A stretch of DNA of 64,000 bases from Mytilus californianus (GCF_021869535.1 NW_026262701.1:41853278-41917277); one strand, 5' to 3'. Positions 46,242 to 58,802 are shown, counted from the stretch's first letter. Notes: a model not told the origin generated them from the sequence alone. A program made the numbers and translations.

Positions 46242-48743
46242 TTAAAATTTAAAATTCCGTGGTGCTTGATTCAAAGTTTTCACCAAACCTTTGTTTGTAT
46301 ATACGTATATTATCGGAACAAAGGCAAAATACGTGTATTGGATACATTTACAAAACTGATACCAGTCTAACAAGCTTTGTAATGAAATTAAACTCCCTAA
46401 ATTCAAGACAGTAACTAAAAACACCGGAAAATATGCTAACGCAAATGCAACCATTATTAACACGCTTCGTTTGATTGTTTGTATGGTAGATTTCCTAGTA
46501 GCTTGATGCCCTGTTGGCGTACCTAATGCATTGCTTCTATACTGACTGTCCATTGTCATATCCCTTTGTCGTATATTTTCAGTATTCGGACTTAGTTCAG
46601 TAATATCGTCTTCCAATATCCGTCTGACAGTCATTGGTTTTGACCACTGCGACCGTCGTGGAGATATGTGCTTAGAAGGAACACTCGGGCGAATTATTCG
46701 GATTTCAGGTAGATCATCATACTGGTTGTCGGGGAAAAATAGTTCGTTGTCAGTTTGAGTTTGTGAAGACCTGTACGTCGTCTTTTGTGTAAATTCTTGT
46801 GTTTTCAAATTTATCATAGAACTTGACAGTCGAGTAACGTGAAATTTTCTGAGATCGACTCCCAACTCGCCAAAATCCTGAATTTTTACCACTGGCATTT
46901 CGTCGCGGGTGCTGGTTCTCAAAATATTCATATCGAATGATTTAGACCTTTGTTTTAAAGACTGCTTTACAGGAGTTTTTTGGTCTTCATCATCCCAGAA
47001 AAAACAGCTCTCTTGTCTTCGCATCTCCAAGCTTTTCGAATACTGAAGAAAACGTTTGCTGGATTTTCTTCTTTGAAAATCGCATTCCATCGATTTTACG
47101 TGAATTAATCTGGTTTTCGAAGAGTTCCATCTATCATCTATAGGCGACATGCCACTCAAATGCCGATTCTCGATACTACTTATAGACATTCCGGATTTCT
47201 TATCAGAAGTGTACGATAAACAGCCAGAGCTTATTGTCGTTAGTGGGTTTGTACTAGAACTAGTTTCCTTTTCTCTCTCTGCAAGACAACATTTTTCAAC
47301 ATTTCCTTCACTCTCTCGTATACAACCTTCGTTTGATTTAATTGATGTTTTATCATATTCTGGCTGTTCAAGAATAATTGAGATTTTATCCTGGCTAGGT
47401 TCGGCGGGGAGTTGATTGTTTGAATTCCCAGCTGAATTTTTTCTGACAAAATCGTCTTTCCAAATTTGGACGATGTCAGTTCCATCTAAGTTAGCGAAAG
47501 TGTTTGATTGTTCAGATACAACCGAAGCTGTTCCAACGCTATCTACTGAAACTTGATTTTTCAATTTGTCTCTTTTTTTCTTGAGCCTCTTCCTCCTGGT
47601 TGAACTCCTGATAGGCATAGAGTGTTTACTGGACATGCTGCTGGTATCACTGTCAACCCCAAAATTCCACGTGTTTCCAGCGCTTCTTCGTGTGTGACGT
47701 AATGGGTTCAACTGGCTTGGGTCAATATCTTCGTCAGATTTACTATCATTGAATACATTCCCCAACGTTGACTGCTCTATAAATTCATTACTTAATTTTT
47801 CAAGTTTTTCAATGTTCAGTTTTATTTCATCTTTTGTCAAAACATCTAGACATGTACTTTCAGGGTTTGAGCTTTCTGATTGTTTGCTAGGTGAAGTATT
47901 GCTGCTGAAGCTTTCAATATGCAATGCATCATGGGAATCATCTTGTGGCTTACTCTTTGATTCTGAAAAATCTGAAGCTCTGAATGGACTTGATAGTCGT
48001 TTAACGTTATTTAAATGCGATAGATCTGGACCAAAATGATTGGACCCTTCTCTCAACTCCATTGTTCTAACGGCCGACAACGATGAAGTCCATAAAATTC
48101 TTATCCCAATGGCATACATAGCTAAAGAAAGTATGAAAGACAATGAAAAGAAGCTTGATGAGATTATCTGTGGTATCATATATGTTGAAACAAATTTGTT
48201 ATTGAGAAAGCAAACGTAACAAAACACTGATATAAAGTCATAACTCTCGTTGTCTCTGTTAGCTAAATACAAAAACACTGGAGTTATACAAAGCCAGGAA
48301 CACAATCCAACTGCTCGTTTCGGATTCATCTGTGCATCTATGGGGTATCTGTTTTTAATTTTCTGGAGCCTTTCATATGTTATCATCAAAGTAGTTACAA
48401 AAGTACAAGTCTCTGCCATCAAATGCAGAAAATGATGAACGGTACACGGTAAAATGACGTCATGCTTAGTCCATGCCAACCAAATGCGTACGATTTCGAA
48501 CGGACATAAAATTGCACAGACAACAGTTGACACCAATAATAGTTGTATCAGAGGAACTTTACTTCTCCATTGTTGATATCTTGAAAAAATCTTACAAAGT
48601 GCGCCAATATTGGTGCTGGTGCCAACTGATACCGCTGACGCCAGTATCACGGTAGACATTACACAAACACTGAGAGACAATGTGGTGGTTCTCTGTTCAC
48701 ATGTAGAGTTAGCCAAACTGATGTTACACATTCTTTTTTTCAA
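46242..48743 (-). CDS. class A GPCR-like receptor with a giant third cytoplasmic loop
   Basis: Single-exon, 833 residues, seven predicted membrane segments: about 21-52, 63-88, 101-121, 143-162, 184-218, 758-782 and 795-816. The N-terminus is short with N-glycosylation sites at N7 and N12. C100 and C175 or C178 could form the TM3-ECL2 disulphide. DRY is replaced by Y-E-R (123-125). N45 fits the TM1 asparagine. TM6 keeps proline 773 (LAYFPVF). The TM7 NPxxY motif is reduced to PIIY (810-813), and the TM2 aspartate is not evident. Between TM5 and TM6 lies a loop of about 530 residues, rich in serine, lysine and glutamine, with a basic RRKRLKKKRDK stretch. The tail is short (about 17 residues). 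It likely signals at the plasma membrane, but ligand and G protein are unknown and no symbol is justified. The open frame over 2.5 kb argues that it is functional. Confidence 0.88.
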   Translation of the reverse strand: MKKRMCNISLANSTCEQRTTTLSLSVCVMSTVILASAVSVGTSTNIGALCKIFSRYQQWRSKVPLIQLLLVSTVVCAILCPFEIVRIWLAWTKHDVILPCTVHHFLHLMAETCTFVTTLMITYERLQKIKNRYPIDAQMNPKRAVGLCSWLCITPVFLYLANRDNESYDFISVFCYVCFLNNKFVSTYMIPQIISSSFFSLSFILSLAMYAIGIRILWTSSLSAVRTMELREGSNHFGPDLSHLNNVKRLSSPFRASDFSESKSKPQDDSHDALHIESFSSNTSPSKQSESSNPESTCLDVLTKDEIKLNIEKLEKLSNEFIEQSTLGNVFNDSKSDEDIDPSQLNPLRHTRRSAGNTWNFGVDSDTSSMSSKHSMPIRSSTRRKRLKKKRDKLKNQVSVDSVGTASVVSEQSNTFANLDGTDIVQIWKDDFVRKNSAGNSNNQLPAEPSQDKISIILEQPEYDKTSIKSNEGCIRESEGNVEKCCLAEREKETSSSTNPLTTISSGCLSYTSDKKSGMSISSIENRHLSGMSPIDDRWNSSKTRLIHVKSMECDFQRRKSSKRFLQYSKSLEMRRQESCFFWDDEDQKTPVKQSLKQRSKSFDMNILRTSTRDEMPVVKIQDFGELGVDLRKFHVTRLSSSMINLKTQEFTQKTTYRSSQTQTDNELFFPDNQYDDLPEIRIIRPSVPSKHISPRRSQWSKPMTVRRILEDDITELSPNTENIRQRDMTMDSQYRSNALGTPTGHQATRKSTIQTIKRSVLIMVAFALAYFPVFLVTVLNLGSLISLQSLLDWYQFCKCIQYTYFAFVPIIYVYTNKGLVKTLNQAPRNFKF

Positions 48744-51700
48744 AGGTTGGTATCTATTTAATTCATTGTATTTTCTCTGAAAAATGAATTATATAGTATT
48801 TTTCAATGATTTAAAACTAACTGCATTGCCTGAACGACACTTTTGTGTAAAAACATATTTGAAAGGCTCCCATTTGCACAATATGTACATTTTTGTAAAC
48901 GGTGTCATCGATGAGATGTGACTTTGTGTGCAGTGGCTTCCATTTCGAACACCACAAGGACATATATATTGACCAATAGAAGTCACAGTACACCGCGAAC
49001 ACGAAGGCACACTTTATAAAGGACACCGTTTACGTAGTGTGATTTGGACCTTAATACAAAACTTAAGACAAGTCGACCAAGAATAAAAATGTAGGTAATG
49101 ACGACCCAAATGATAAAAAAGTATGTTTCACAATACAACATGAATGCTGTGATTAAACATTATTGTCTAAATACCACGAGGGAATTCAATAATATAAACT
49201 CATATAAGAAATACTAGTATAACAAAAGTCACTCAAGCATGAAATGAAGGTCATGATGATCAAATTGTTCAAAACTGTACTGTACTGCAGCAGTGAAATA
49301 TTATTCATTGATAGACCGATAAGGGTCACCGACAGATTGACCGAAGAGAAAAATAATAAAGTCACTCGATCTAGAATGAAAAAAAGGCTGATGACCAAAC
49401 TGATCATGAAAGATTTCTTAAAATGGATTAAGTATTGGGTTATCTGTTAAACATTAGGTGGCTGCTGTCTCATTGAAGCATACCACACATCTTCATTTTC
49501 GGAATGACAAAATGTGAAACAAAAATATAATAAATGAAAACCAACGTGATGATTTATGCTAAATAAAACAAATAAAACATTAAACGAAAAATTGCAGACA
49601 GTGACCAACGAAAACATCTGGAATACATGCTCCATGCTTGGAACGGGCATATGAGAACGTGGAGGGATTTAACATGTGAGTGAGCCTTCATTCCGTCCTT
49701 TACATTAGACATTAGTGTAACAGTACAACTATGGAACGGGCATATAAGAACATGGAGGGATTTAACATGTGAGTGAGCGTTCATTCCGCCCTTTACATTA
49801 GACAATAGTGTAACAGTACAACTATGGAACAAACTTTCGGTATATATACAAAGCGCACCGGTCATAAAAAAAAGATTAACTGCAATGACATCTTTTCCTG
49901 TAACTTATTTATACATGAACATCTTAAGCTTTCGATGCCTATTTCTTGATTAAAAATTATCACGAACAATCAAAGCCATGAGTTGAAGGGATGAGGGCTC
50001 GGTTCAATGGTTGCGATTTTTTTTTTAAATCGTCTATTAATCGAAGAAAAATTTACTGGAATCGCTCTATTTTAGGTGGAGTCTACTTTACCCCCACACC
50101 TGAACAGTTAAACATTTTCTCAGAAACTCGATCCAATTCTGTTATGGCAATAAAGTCATAATACACTTTGACTCAGAATTCAAATCACACAGAACTGGTA
50201 CCGCGAGTACACTATTGTCGTAATTCAAGTGTTAAAGTTATATTTATTTTGGATTAAATGTGCTCGTGGCTCAAATAGAGGAATAACAAGTTATGCGTTT
50301 TTTGTTGTCAGTTGTTGATTTTACTTTCTCAAATTAAAATTTCCGGCGACGCTTCAGAAGAATAGGAAAACGGATATTTGCGACAGTATAATCATAGATC
50401 TAAAATCTTAGATGGACATCCACAAGTATTATAATACATAACTGTTAAATCGAAACGTCATCTGCTTCTGATAGGTCAACCATGAATTTTACTTCCTCAA
50501 AATTAATGACCTCTTACAATCAAAATCGCCATGTAAAACGCATTTCATTTAAAGAATAACCCATTTATAGAATAAATAAGTAAAACTCAAAGATACAAAA
50601 AAAAAACAACAATCCAGGTTGCACCAAAGGTAATGGAATATCCAATAGCCAAAAAAAAAAACCAAAAATACAAGAAAAAAAATAAAATTGTACGTTATTT
50701 TTTAAATATAAAGACATATAATTTTTCCAATTAATAAATGTTTATATACTTACCAGTGAAAGTATTTCCAGGTTATGAATAAGTCGCTATTACGTGAATT
50801 CATAATATATATGCGTCTATGATAGTTTTAAATAATATCTTTGACCTTAAATTAATTCACACCTTACTGTTGAGCTGAATGAGATCTTGTCGACATGGTA
50901 ACACAACCAACACATGTGAGAGGTGTTTGACATCGTTTTGAAAATTGAACATTCAGATTTTTTTAAAACATTTCTCTATTATTAACGCCAATGACGCAAC
51001 ACTTCTGTCTGTACCTTGGCATGTAGAATACGTGTTCTATTTTTATGGGGTAAACATTTATAATTTTGCTGTTTGATGGCCGTTTAGCAAAATTTTAATT
51101 GTATTTTTGTTTTATGTCTCAACACTGCATTGGGTCTTTGGGGAGCAGTTACTCAAACGTCTTGGTTTATTTTTTCAATATTTCAAGTTGAGCCAAAATT
51201 AAGATATATTTGTAAGAACAAGTCCATATATATTTTAAATAGTGTGTGCTTTAGAATTTTGAAGATTTTAAAAATTCTTTTTGTTGTGACATTTATTATG
51301 AATGCTTCAAGCCTCAGTTCTATATGACAATCTCATTTTCATGCTCCGTCAGATTTGTTTGTCGCTCGTGCTACGATCTGATTCAATGGTCGGATTGAGT
51401 ACACGAGAGCTCTGAATTAATGGGTTCTCTTTTCTACCCGCTAGATTACTCAAATGGTGCGATTTTAATTCACTGACAAATGAATAAAATTTATAAAAAC
51501 GATAACATTTTTTTTTGGTCCGTCATGTTGTGCAGTGTGGCAACACGAAGCAATATCTGTTATTCAGCAAAATAATTGTTGGAAGAATTTACACAAGCAG
51601 GTGTATGTGGAGAATATCTACTAAAATTGGCTCAGAAATGGTTAGTTGAGCTTAGACTACTGTAACACATTTAATGGAATAGTCTTGGGTTGAGGGGGAT

Positions 51701-52090
51701 AACTCTTTAATCAGTTAAGCATTTGTTTTGTAATACAGTTTCATCGATCGGCAATCCTCCTGGCGGGTTGAATCCACTTCTCTCCTTCTATGGAGGAACG
51801 GAATCGGCCGATCTCAGACGAGAGACAGTTTCATTAATTCATAATTCATAATAGTGCAACCATTCGTAACAGAAACGAAGTTACCCGAGATTATCCGATT
51901 GCCCTTGCAACAGAATTAAAATAATCCGTGTTACTTAGAAGCTCCGAAAACAAAAAGTTTGATACAATTAAACGTACTAGTGATTTTTTTTATCCCTTAA
52001 CCCAAGATCCACTTCCCTATATATAGCTAGATGGTTGTAATTGGCACATTTTTCATTTGTCACATCGAGGGCATTTTCAATAGCAGACAC
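48744..52090. other. GPCR upstream region, no gene
   Basis: AT-rich with short open frames only. It must include the GPCR promoter or 5'UTR on -, but no core promoter element is convincing. It holds a fragment of the CATACCACA..TCTTC retroelement family near 49455-49500 and the tandem duplication at 49638-49830. A partial inverted repeat occurs at 51735-51830 (CGATCGGC ... GCCGATC). Confidence 0.45.
49638..49830. repeat. 96-bp tandem duplication
   Basis: Two adjacent copies start GAACGGGCATATGAGAACGT (49638) and GAACGGGCATATAAGAACAT (about 49734), each ending GTGTAACAGTACAACTATG. They differ at a handful of bases. On - both read in one frame (HSCTVTL.SNVK), but this looks like a mobile-element fragment rather than a gene. 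Confidence 0.8.
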
Positions 52091-52094
52091 AGAT

Positions 52095-52228
52095 ACGGTA
52101 TTGGTTTTTCTCATTGTTGAAGGCCGTACGGTGACCCATAATTGCTTACATCCACGTCATTTGAACTCTGGTGGATTGTTGCATCATTGGGAATCACACC
52201 ACATATTATCCTTATTTTTATATATAAG
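52095..52228 (+). mobile_element. SINE/LINE-tail repeat, truncated
   Basis: Reads TCATTGTTGAAGGCCGTACG then GTGACCCATAATTG and ends CACACCACATATTATCCTTA. It is a diverged, 5'-truncated member of the family. Confidence 0.7.
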
Positions 52229-52662
52229 TTTCATTTGAACAAAAAAAAAATGCTTTGTTGCCATGGAAACAAGTATTTAACCGTCAGTTTCTTAATATAT
52301 TGCTTTAATAATCTGCTCACAGCTTTTTTCAAGTTGAAATTGCTTTTTCACCCTTCCAATTTTTTCAAGTTCACAAGTACTGTCAAGTTCTCACAAAGGA
52401 TAGGCATTACTATAAGATCCTTATTTACAACAATAGCTTTAGCGGTAGACGATATTGACGTTTAATTATTATTACCACGACAACAAAGCATTGTGATCAT
52501 CAAATAAAGCTCGAAAAACAAATTCAAACCTCCGCACCCCTACTTGTAAATATGTCAAGGTCCATACGTAAAACACCCAAAATTGTTCGGGTCGAAAAAA
52601 TAGAATAAAACACAATAACATTATGTATAAGAAAGAGTCTAATTATATGTGTATGATGCCAT

Positions 52663-53582
52663 TTATTGTCGAGCCTGCGACATTTATGTCGCAAAAGCGA
52701 GACATAGCGATCCTAGATTCCGTCGTCGGCGTCAGCGCGTCAACATTTAGATTCAGTCTGTGGTTGGAGTTTTTTTTTAGACATTAATAACTTTGTCAAA
52801 CCTCCATGGAATTTTTAGGAAATTTGGACAGAAGCTTGTTTATGACCAAAATACAGTATCAAGAGTAAAATTTTGAAAATATTTATTTTTATTTTTCCGT
52901 ATTTTACTGATAAATGGACTTAGTTTTTTTTTTTACAAATAAACATTCAGATTCAGTCTGAGGTTAAAGTTTTTCAATCATCATTAACTTTGTCAAACCT
53001 TCAAAGAATTTTATGAAATTGGACAGAAGCTTGATAATGACCAAGATAGAGTATCATGAACAAACTTTTGAAAATATTTATTTTCACTTCCCTGTATTTT
53101 ACTGATAAATGGACTTAAGTTTTTTTTTATAGTTACCAAGTTGATACAGTCTGGGGTTAAAGTTTGTTACAGGTCAACTACTTTGTCAAAGCTTCATGGA
53201 ATTTTATGAAACTTCAGCAGTAGCTTTTTTATGATTAAGAGATAATGTCTGAAGCAAACTTTTCAAAATACATTTTTTTTTTTCATTTTCAGTTTTTTTT
53301 AATAGATAGACTTAGTTTTTCAGTCAACATTTACAGACAGTCTGGGATTAAACTTTTTTGACATGTTAAATTTGTAAACCTTCATCGATTGTTATGAAAC
53401 TTGGACAGAAGCTAATCTTCAATACCAAGAAACAGCATCTAAAGAAATTTTTTATTTTTTATTTTAATTTCTGTATTTTACTGATAATGGACTCTTTTTT
53501 AAAGTCAACATTACACTTTTACACAGACAGCAGCAATAGCAGGCGAGACACTGGGTTCCGCTGAACCCCTTAGGAATTTTTC
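52663..53582 (+). mobile_element. hairpin-ended minisatellite element (HINE/pearl-like)
   Basis: The 5' hairpin TGCGACATTTATGTCGCA (52676-52693) is followed by AAAGCGAGACATAGCGATCC and a GTCGTCGGCGTC stretch. Four tandem units of about 180-197 bp follow, each with GATAAATGGACTTAG-like and GGACAGAAGCTTG-like phrases. The 3' end carries GGCGAGACACTGG and hairpin GGGTTCCGCTGAACCC (53553-53568). It is the + strand relative of 19693-20558. Confidence 0.75.
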
Positions 53583-54839
53583 TATAAGGATAATGTCTGG
53601 GACCTATAGATAAAGGGACATGAAGCTAGTACTTTTTCATTATCATTGTCCCACTAAATTTACATGTAAAATGAATAGAACAATTCATTTGCAACAATAT
53701 ACAATATATTTATTTGTATAAATGAACAACTATGGTACTGTTGATGATAAAATATTACTTTCATCCGGCTATATCTGGGTTTGAGACCGTGCAATGGACA
53801 ATGCCAGGCGTAGTTCGTCAAATTTTTAAAAGAAAATGTTTAAAATATGAAACAGTAAATATGCATACACTTGCTTAGTCGTTTTACCAATGGTTCGCAT
53901 TATATGGTCCAACTTTCCACTGTTTTGCTATACATTGACATCTTTTTGTAATTTTTAGTGCACATACTTTCAATTTGTAATGCTTGCCAGTTTATTTTGT
54001 CATTTTTCTGTATAAAGGATGGCGTCAACTTGTTACAGTCTACAGCAGTAATAAGATTTTGTTTGACACTCTTTTTTTGTTGAAACTTCCATCTTGGCCA
54101 TTTAAACGTTTAGTTTTTAAAATAGATTGAATTTTTTTTAAGATGAGTAAAATGTGCACTCCTTGTCCTATATATGACATTACTTGAAAACTCAAAAGCC
54201 TTATATATATCTTAAAACATTAACTAAACCAAAATGTGGTATTCAATATTGTTTTTAGAATAGTTGATTTTTTCAACTAAGGTCCCTTATTTGGCATTCA
54301 AATAACCAAACATTACTATATGCTTTCCTGGGCTGTTTTCCCATTTCCATTATCAATTTTATTTCATAACACAATTCCACGTGAAATATAAATTGTTCAT
54401 ATACACCTACATATATTTCTGAATATCATATACATCTCTACATTTTATTCAAGACAGGAATAGAACCATAAGTTCAGTTACAATAATAATCATTATGCTA
54501 CATGTCTAACATCCAGACATCTACCATCTAAAAAATATAATTCTCCAGATATTTTAGGATAGACAGACAATAATAAGTTTATCACAGCTCGTCTTGATAT
54601 ATAACAGTTCTGATACGGACAAAAAATATGGCTATGCCCAGTTTATCTGTTGAGAACAGTAATCCGGATGAAATAGAATTAGAATTTTGACCCAGATTTC
54701 ATGATTCGCTGAACGAGGAAATGTGACAGTGCGATCGGAACAAAATTTATTTTCTTGTTTAATAAATATACAAGGACTTACCGTCAGTGGGGTAATATAA
54801 ATAACTGTAATCCAGGCTATAATTTCGAATCAAACGTTT
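53583..54839. other. no gene seen
   Basis: AT-rich sequence with no open frame over 60 codons and no recognised repeat apart from short homopolymers. Confidence 0.5.
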
Positions 54840-55110
54840 TATTTGTGACTGGGTAATTGGGTCCACTCGATCGTTGTACCCCCGGTTTTTTGGTGGGGTT
54901 CGTTTTACTCAGTCTTTATTTTCCATGTTTTGTTCTGTGTACTGTTGTTTGTCTTTTTGTCGTTTTTCTTTTTATTTTGCCATGGCATTTTGTCTGTTTG
55001 TTTTTCGACTTAAGAGTTTTGACTATCCTTTTTGTATTTTTGTAACAACCGAATATTTGAATTTACCTTTGAATTTTTCTTCTCTTGTTTTACCAATATT
55101 GTCGATCCGT
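54840..55110 (+). repeat. dispersed repeat (CGATCGTTGTACCCC family)
   Basis: Contains TTTTGTCGTTTTTCTTTTTA and GCCATGGCATTTTGTCTGTT, phrases I associate with a common mussel repeat. The hydrophobic frames at 54857-55045 and 54874-55134 are products of its T-richness, not genes. Confidence 0.45.
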
Positions 55111-55865
55111 TATAATAACACTTCTGTTATGTGATCGTGTTAATTATTACCCTCGGAAAAGATACGCCAATGATACCCACTTGCTCGTATTTTTAAAAAT
55201 GTTTTTATGTAAATACAAACTGCTTTTTTGGTCATTGTTCTTTCATTGTAGAGTACAAATTTAACTATATATCATGGAATCGTGTATTTGTGGTGTATAA
55301 TTACACCTACTTGTTCATTTGCATTTTATTATATATCCATGGCTACTAAGTATAAGTGATCCTACACATGAAGCAATAAAAAAATTATTATTTAATGTTA
55401 ATATATTAGATAATGGGTTATGATTCTAAAAAAAATGTATGACCCCTTTTTCCAAGGTTTGTGCATCATGAAATTTCAAAGGGCATTAATATTAACAACA
55501 GAAAATGGACAAAACTGATATGCCATTTGTACAAATATCATTCACAGAAATGATATTTCAATATTGGTTATTTCATTGGATTTAATGGAAAATGTGAATT
55601 GTGAGGCAACTTTAAGACGATATTTTTGAGGAAAACCTGCAGACGCTTAATACAGGGATTTTTTTCACAGTTTATATAAAGATTATTTACTTGTTTGTCC
55701 ATGTTGTGGTATCGCTTATTGTTTACCGAAAGTGTTAAAATAACTTTACAATTCAGTCGGCGAACTTCATACTGAGGCCGTGTCCACACCAAACGTCGCG
55801 TACTGTAAACATGCTTACAATTAGTTTCATGAAATGAACACTGGTTTCACATCAAGTTAATTTTG

Positions 55866-55988
55866 TTCTCATCTTAACCCGAATAATTCAGTCGTTATAT
55901 TCCGCTGATCTGCGATTACTTTATTAACCTCGCAAGTAGGGGGGATCGATTACGGGGAGGGACTGAATTATTCGGGTTATTCTCATCT
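55866..55988. mobile_element. 105-bp MITE with 9-bp target duplication
   Basis: TAACCCGAATAATTCAGTC (55875-55893) and its exact inverse GACTGAATTATTCGGGTTA (55961-55979) bound the element. TTCTCATCT occurs directly outside both ends (55866-55874 and 55980-55988). A 9-bp duplication points to a Mutator-like transposase, an 8-9 bp one to hAT. It is small and well preserved. Confidence 0.9.
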
Positions 55989-56729
55989 GTACATGAAAAT
56001 TGTTCACACCGGTAAACAACATGTACTTGAATTTGCATGTACATAACTTAGAATTGAATGAAAACTTTCTCTTTAATCTTTTGTTAGGCTCAGACCAATT
56101 CATATTTTTTTCGATTATATTTCTTAGGGGGGGTAGATAAATCGTTTAAATTCAATTATTTTTTTTAGAAAAAATATATTTGTTTCAGGAGTTATGTGAT
56201 AAAAATCGTTTGATACCATTGAAAAAGAAGGGCTGAGGGTTTCAGCATGGAATGTAGAAAATGTTCCTGTATGTTATTAAAAAAAATTATGTTTTTTGTT
56301 TTTTTTTTTATAAACGAATATAAAAATGGCTTTTCCCATGAAGATGAGTGGTTGGTATCTTAAGAAAATCGTTTTATTGTTTAAAACAGGCTTAAACAAT
56401 GAAAATGATTCATTGATTGATTGTCGTTTGCTTAATGTCCAGTGGCAAATATTTCATGCATGTTCAGGACGAGAACAATTTCACAATAAATACAATAGGA
56501 AGGTCATGGAATAGAGGATGTCCGAGATGAAGATCGGGACAATTTGGACTGCCATTGGAAAATGACAGTATATTGGATGTGGACAGAAATTTTTCATTAT
56601 ATCAAGCCTCCTACGGACCCCTCAAAGAGTTGTTGCAAAGGTTCGTAACGTGCAGAGAGCGTGGCACTCTATCCACGAGGCATCGGATTCAATGTCCCCA
56701 TTCTGACTAACGTGGCGGAGTACTTGTAT

Positions 56730-57394
56730 GGTAGCAATACACAGTTAGGAAAAAAACTTAAAATTGACACTCATAATTTTTAAACACCCTCTTTCCCTTC
56801 CTTTCTAACAAATAAGGCTTAATATTTGTGTTATGCATGTGTATATTTATAGAAAGAGAATCTTCCATAGATTTGATTTCTAATGGTTATAATGGTGAAA
56901 TATAATCTCTTTTGGGTGTAACCATGGCACCAATCTGCATTTCTTTGATACAAAATATTGCATAAAAGGGGGGTGAACATGTCACAAAAGTCTCCAAAAT
57001 TTGGTCCAAAGGAAAATTTCAATCAATTACAGTGATACCTTTCCTGAATCCATAGACATATATCTATCAAAAGGTCCAAAAAAAATCATATGCATTTCTG
57101 CTCGTTTTTCCATAAAATTGAATTGAAAAGATCGAGCGCAAAATCTTTGTTGATAAACACTGCAATAATATATGGACCTATGGGCGGTACGGATAGGAAA
57201 ATACGGACTGTCAAACAGAAAAATGGCCTATAAAACATGCTAAAAACAATCTAAATGTTCATATAAACCCACTAAGGCGGCTATATTATTCTTCAATTAT
57301 CTAAAAATCAATTTTATTGTACAAAAACTTTCATATTTAAAAAATTCACCATGGCCATAATGCGAAACTAAACTTCTAACTGTGTATTGCTACC
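56730..57394. mobile_element. 665-bp TIR element, left copy
   Basis: Starts GGTAGCAATACACAGTTAG and ends CTAACTGTGTATTGCTACC. The interior has a short minus-strand frame (56831-57022) that I do not recognise. Another copy of identical length at 58138-58802 differs at very few positions (for example GGCACC versus GGCAAC near 56927). TAT precedes it at 56727-56729. Confidence 0.9.
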
Positions 57395-58137
57395 TTAAGG
57401 ATAAACATTTTTTTTTCCAATTCCACTTAAAATGGATTTCTGTGTTCTGCTAGTTTAAACGAGCAAATTGGCCTGCTAGTTTTGATAATTGGTTCAGAAA
57501 TAAATATTTTATGAAGGTTAGCAGTTGACACTGAAATGCAACAAAAAAGTGATTTGGTGAAACATGCCATGTCAAAGTGTAAATTCTCCTTTTTTAGTCA
57601 AATTTCTAAAACTATACCTTCTGTGCTTGTCTTTTCTTGTTTAAAAACTTAAATTAACCTTAATAGTAGACAAATTTTACAAGTTAAAGCTATTTTAAGG
57701 CTTTAGAATGTCAATTTTGTTGTGTATTAGCATGCCAAAGCCTTGGTTAAAATTTAGCAAATACTGAATTAATTTATAACAGCGGGAACAAATTTAGACT
57801 TAATTCATGCTAAATTGTGACTTTATACTTGCTAAAATAATAAATTTGATTTAGTCGCATGAAAAAATATAAAGCGTTCCCTTCTGAGGTTTCTACATAA
57901 CGCGCATTGTTTCTTTTCCAAGGGGTAGCCAATAAAGTATCAATTTATGACCGAACCAAGTCTTTGTGTCAAAATGTCTATATTGGTTGCTAAGGACAAT
58001 AAACAAAAAAACTAACATATATTGTCATACTAAAAGATGTTTCTCCCTCAGAATTGTATCTATAATCTAAATATCAATAGATTTGTGGTATGATTTGTCT
58101 AAAAATAAGCAATTCTTTGCTTTGTCAAATGCCATAA
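57395..58137. other. 742-bp spacer between the two 665-bp elements
   Basis: AT-rich, no open frame over 60 codons and no recognisable domain. Its edges read TTAAGG on the left and CATAA on the right. It could be ordinary sequence between two insertions or the cargo of a composite element. Confidence 0.5.
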
Positions 58138-58802
58138 GGTAGCAATACACAGTTAGGAAAAAAACTTAAAATTGACACTCATAATTTTTAAACACCCTCT
58201 TTCCCTTCCTTTCTAACAAATAAGGCTTAATATTTGTGTTATGCATGTGTATATTTATAGAAAGAGAATCTTCCATAGATTTGATTTCTAATGGTTATAA
58301 TGGTGAAATATAATCTCTTTTGGGTGTAACCATGGCAACAATCTGCATTTCTTTGATACAAAATATTGCATAAAAGGGGGGTGAACATGTCACAAAAGTC
58401 TCCAAAATTTGGTCCAAAGGAAAATTTCAATCAATTACAGTGATACCTTTCCTGAATCCATAGACATATATCTATCAAAAGGTCCAAAAAAAATCATATG
58501 CATTTCTGCTCGTTTTTCCATAAAATTGAATTGAAAAGATCGAGCGCAAAATCTTTGTTGATAAACACTGCAATAATATATGGACCTATGGGCGGTACGG
58601 ATAGGAAAATACGGACTGTCAAACAGAAAAATGGCCTATAAAACATGCTAAAAACAATCTAAATGTTCATATAAACCCACTAAGGCGGCTATATTATTCT
58701 TCAATTATCTAAAAATCAATTTTATTGTACAAAAACTTTCATATTTAAAAAATTCACCATGGCCATAATGCGAAACTAAACTTCTAACTGTGTATTGCTA
58801 CC
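58138..58802. mobile_element. 665-bp TIR element, right copy
   Basis: Same 19-bp ends and length as 56730-57394, same orientation. TAT follows at 58803-58805. Near identity indicates very recent movement or gene conversion. Confidence 0.9.

Noticed and set aside
47149..48655. Several open frames on + (47149-47415, 47749-48039, 48250-48435, 48473-48655)
   Set aside because: They are antisense to the 833-residue GPCR frame, which has clear membrane segments, so they are shadows.
51735..51830. tRNA-like B-box phrase GGGTTGAATCC
   Set aside because: No cloverleaf could be folded around it; the flanking CGATCGGC..GCCGATC pairing is a simple inverted repeat.
54857..55134. Hydrophobic open frames that look like small membrane proteins
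   Set aside because: T-rich dispersed repeat; hydrophobicity follows from T-rich codons.
56730..58802. Small LTR retrotransposon with 665-bp LTRs
   Set aside because: Repeat ends are inverted GGTAGC..GCTACC rather than TG..CA, and no primer-binding site or polypurine tract is seen next to them.
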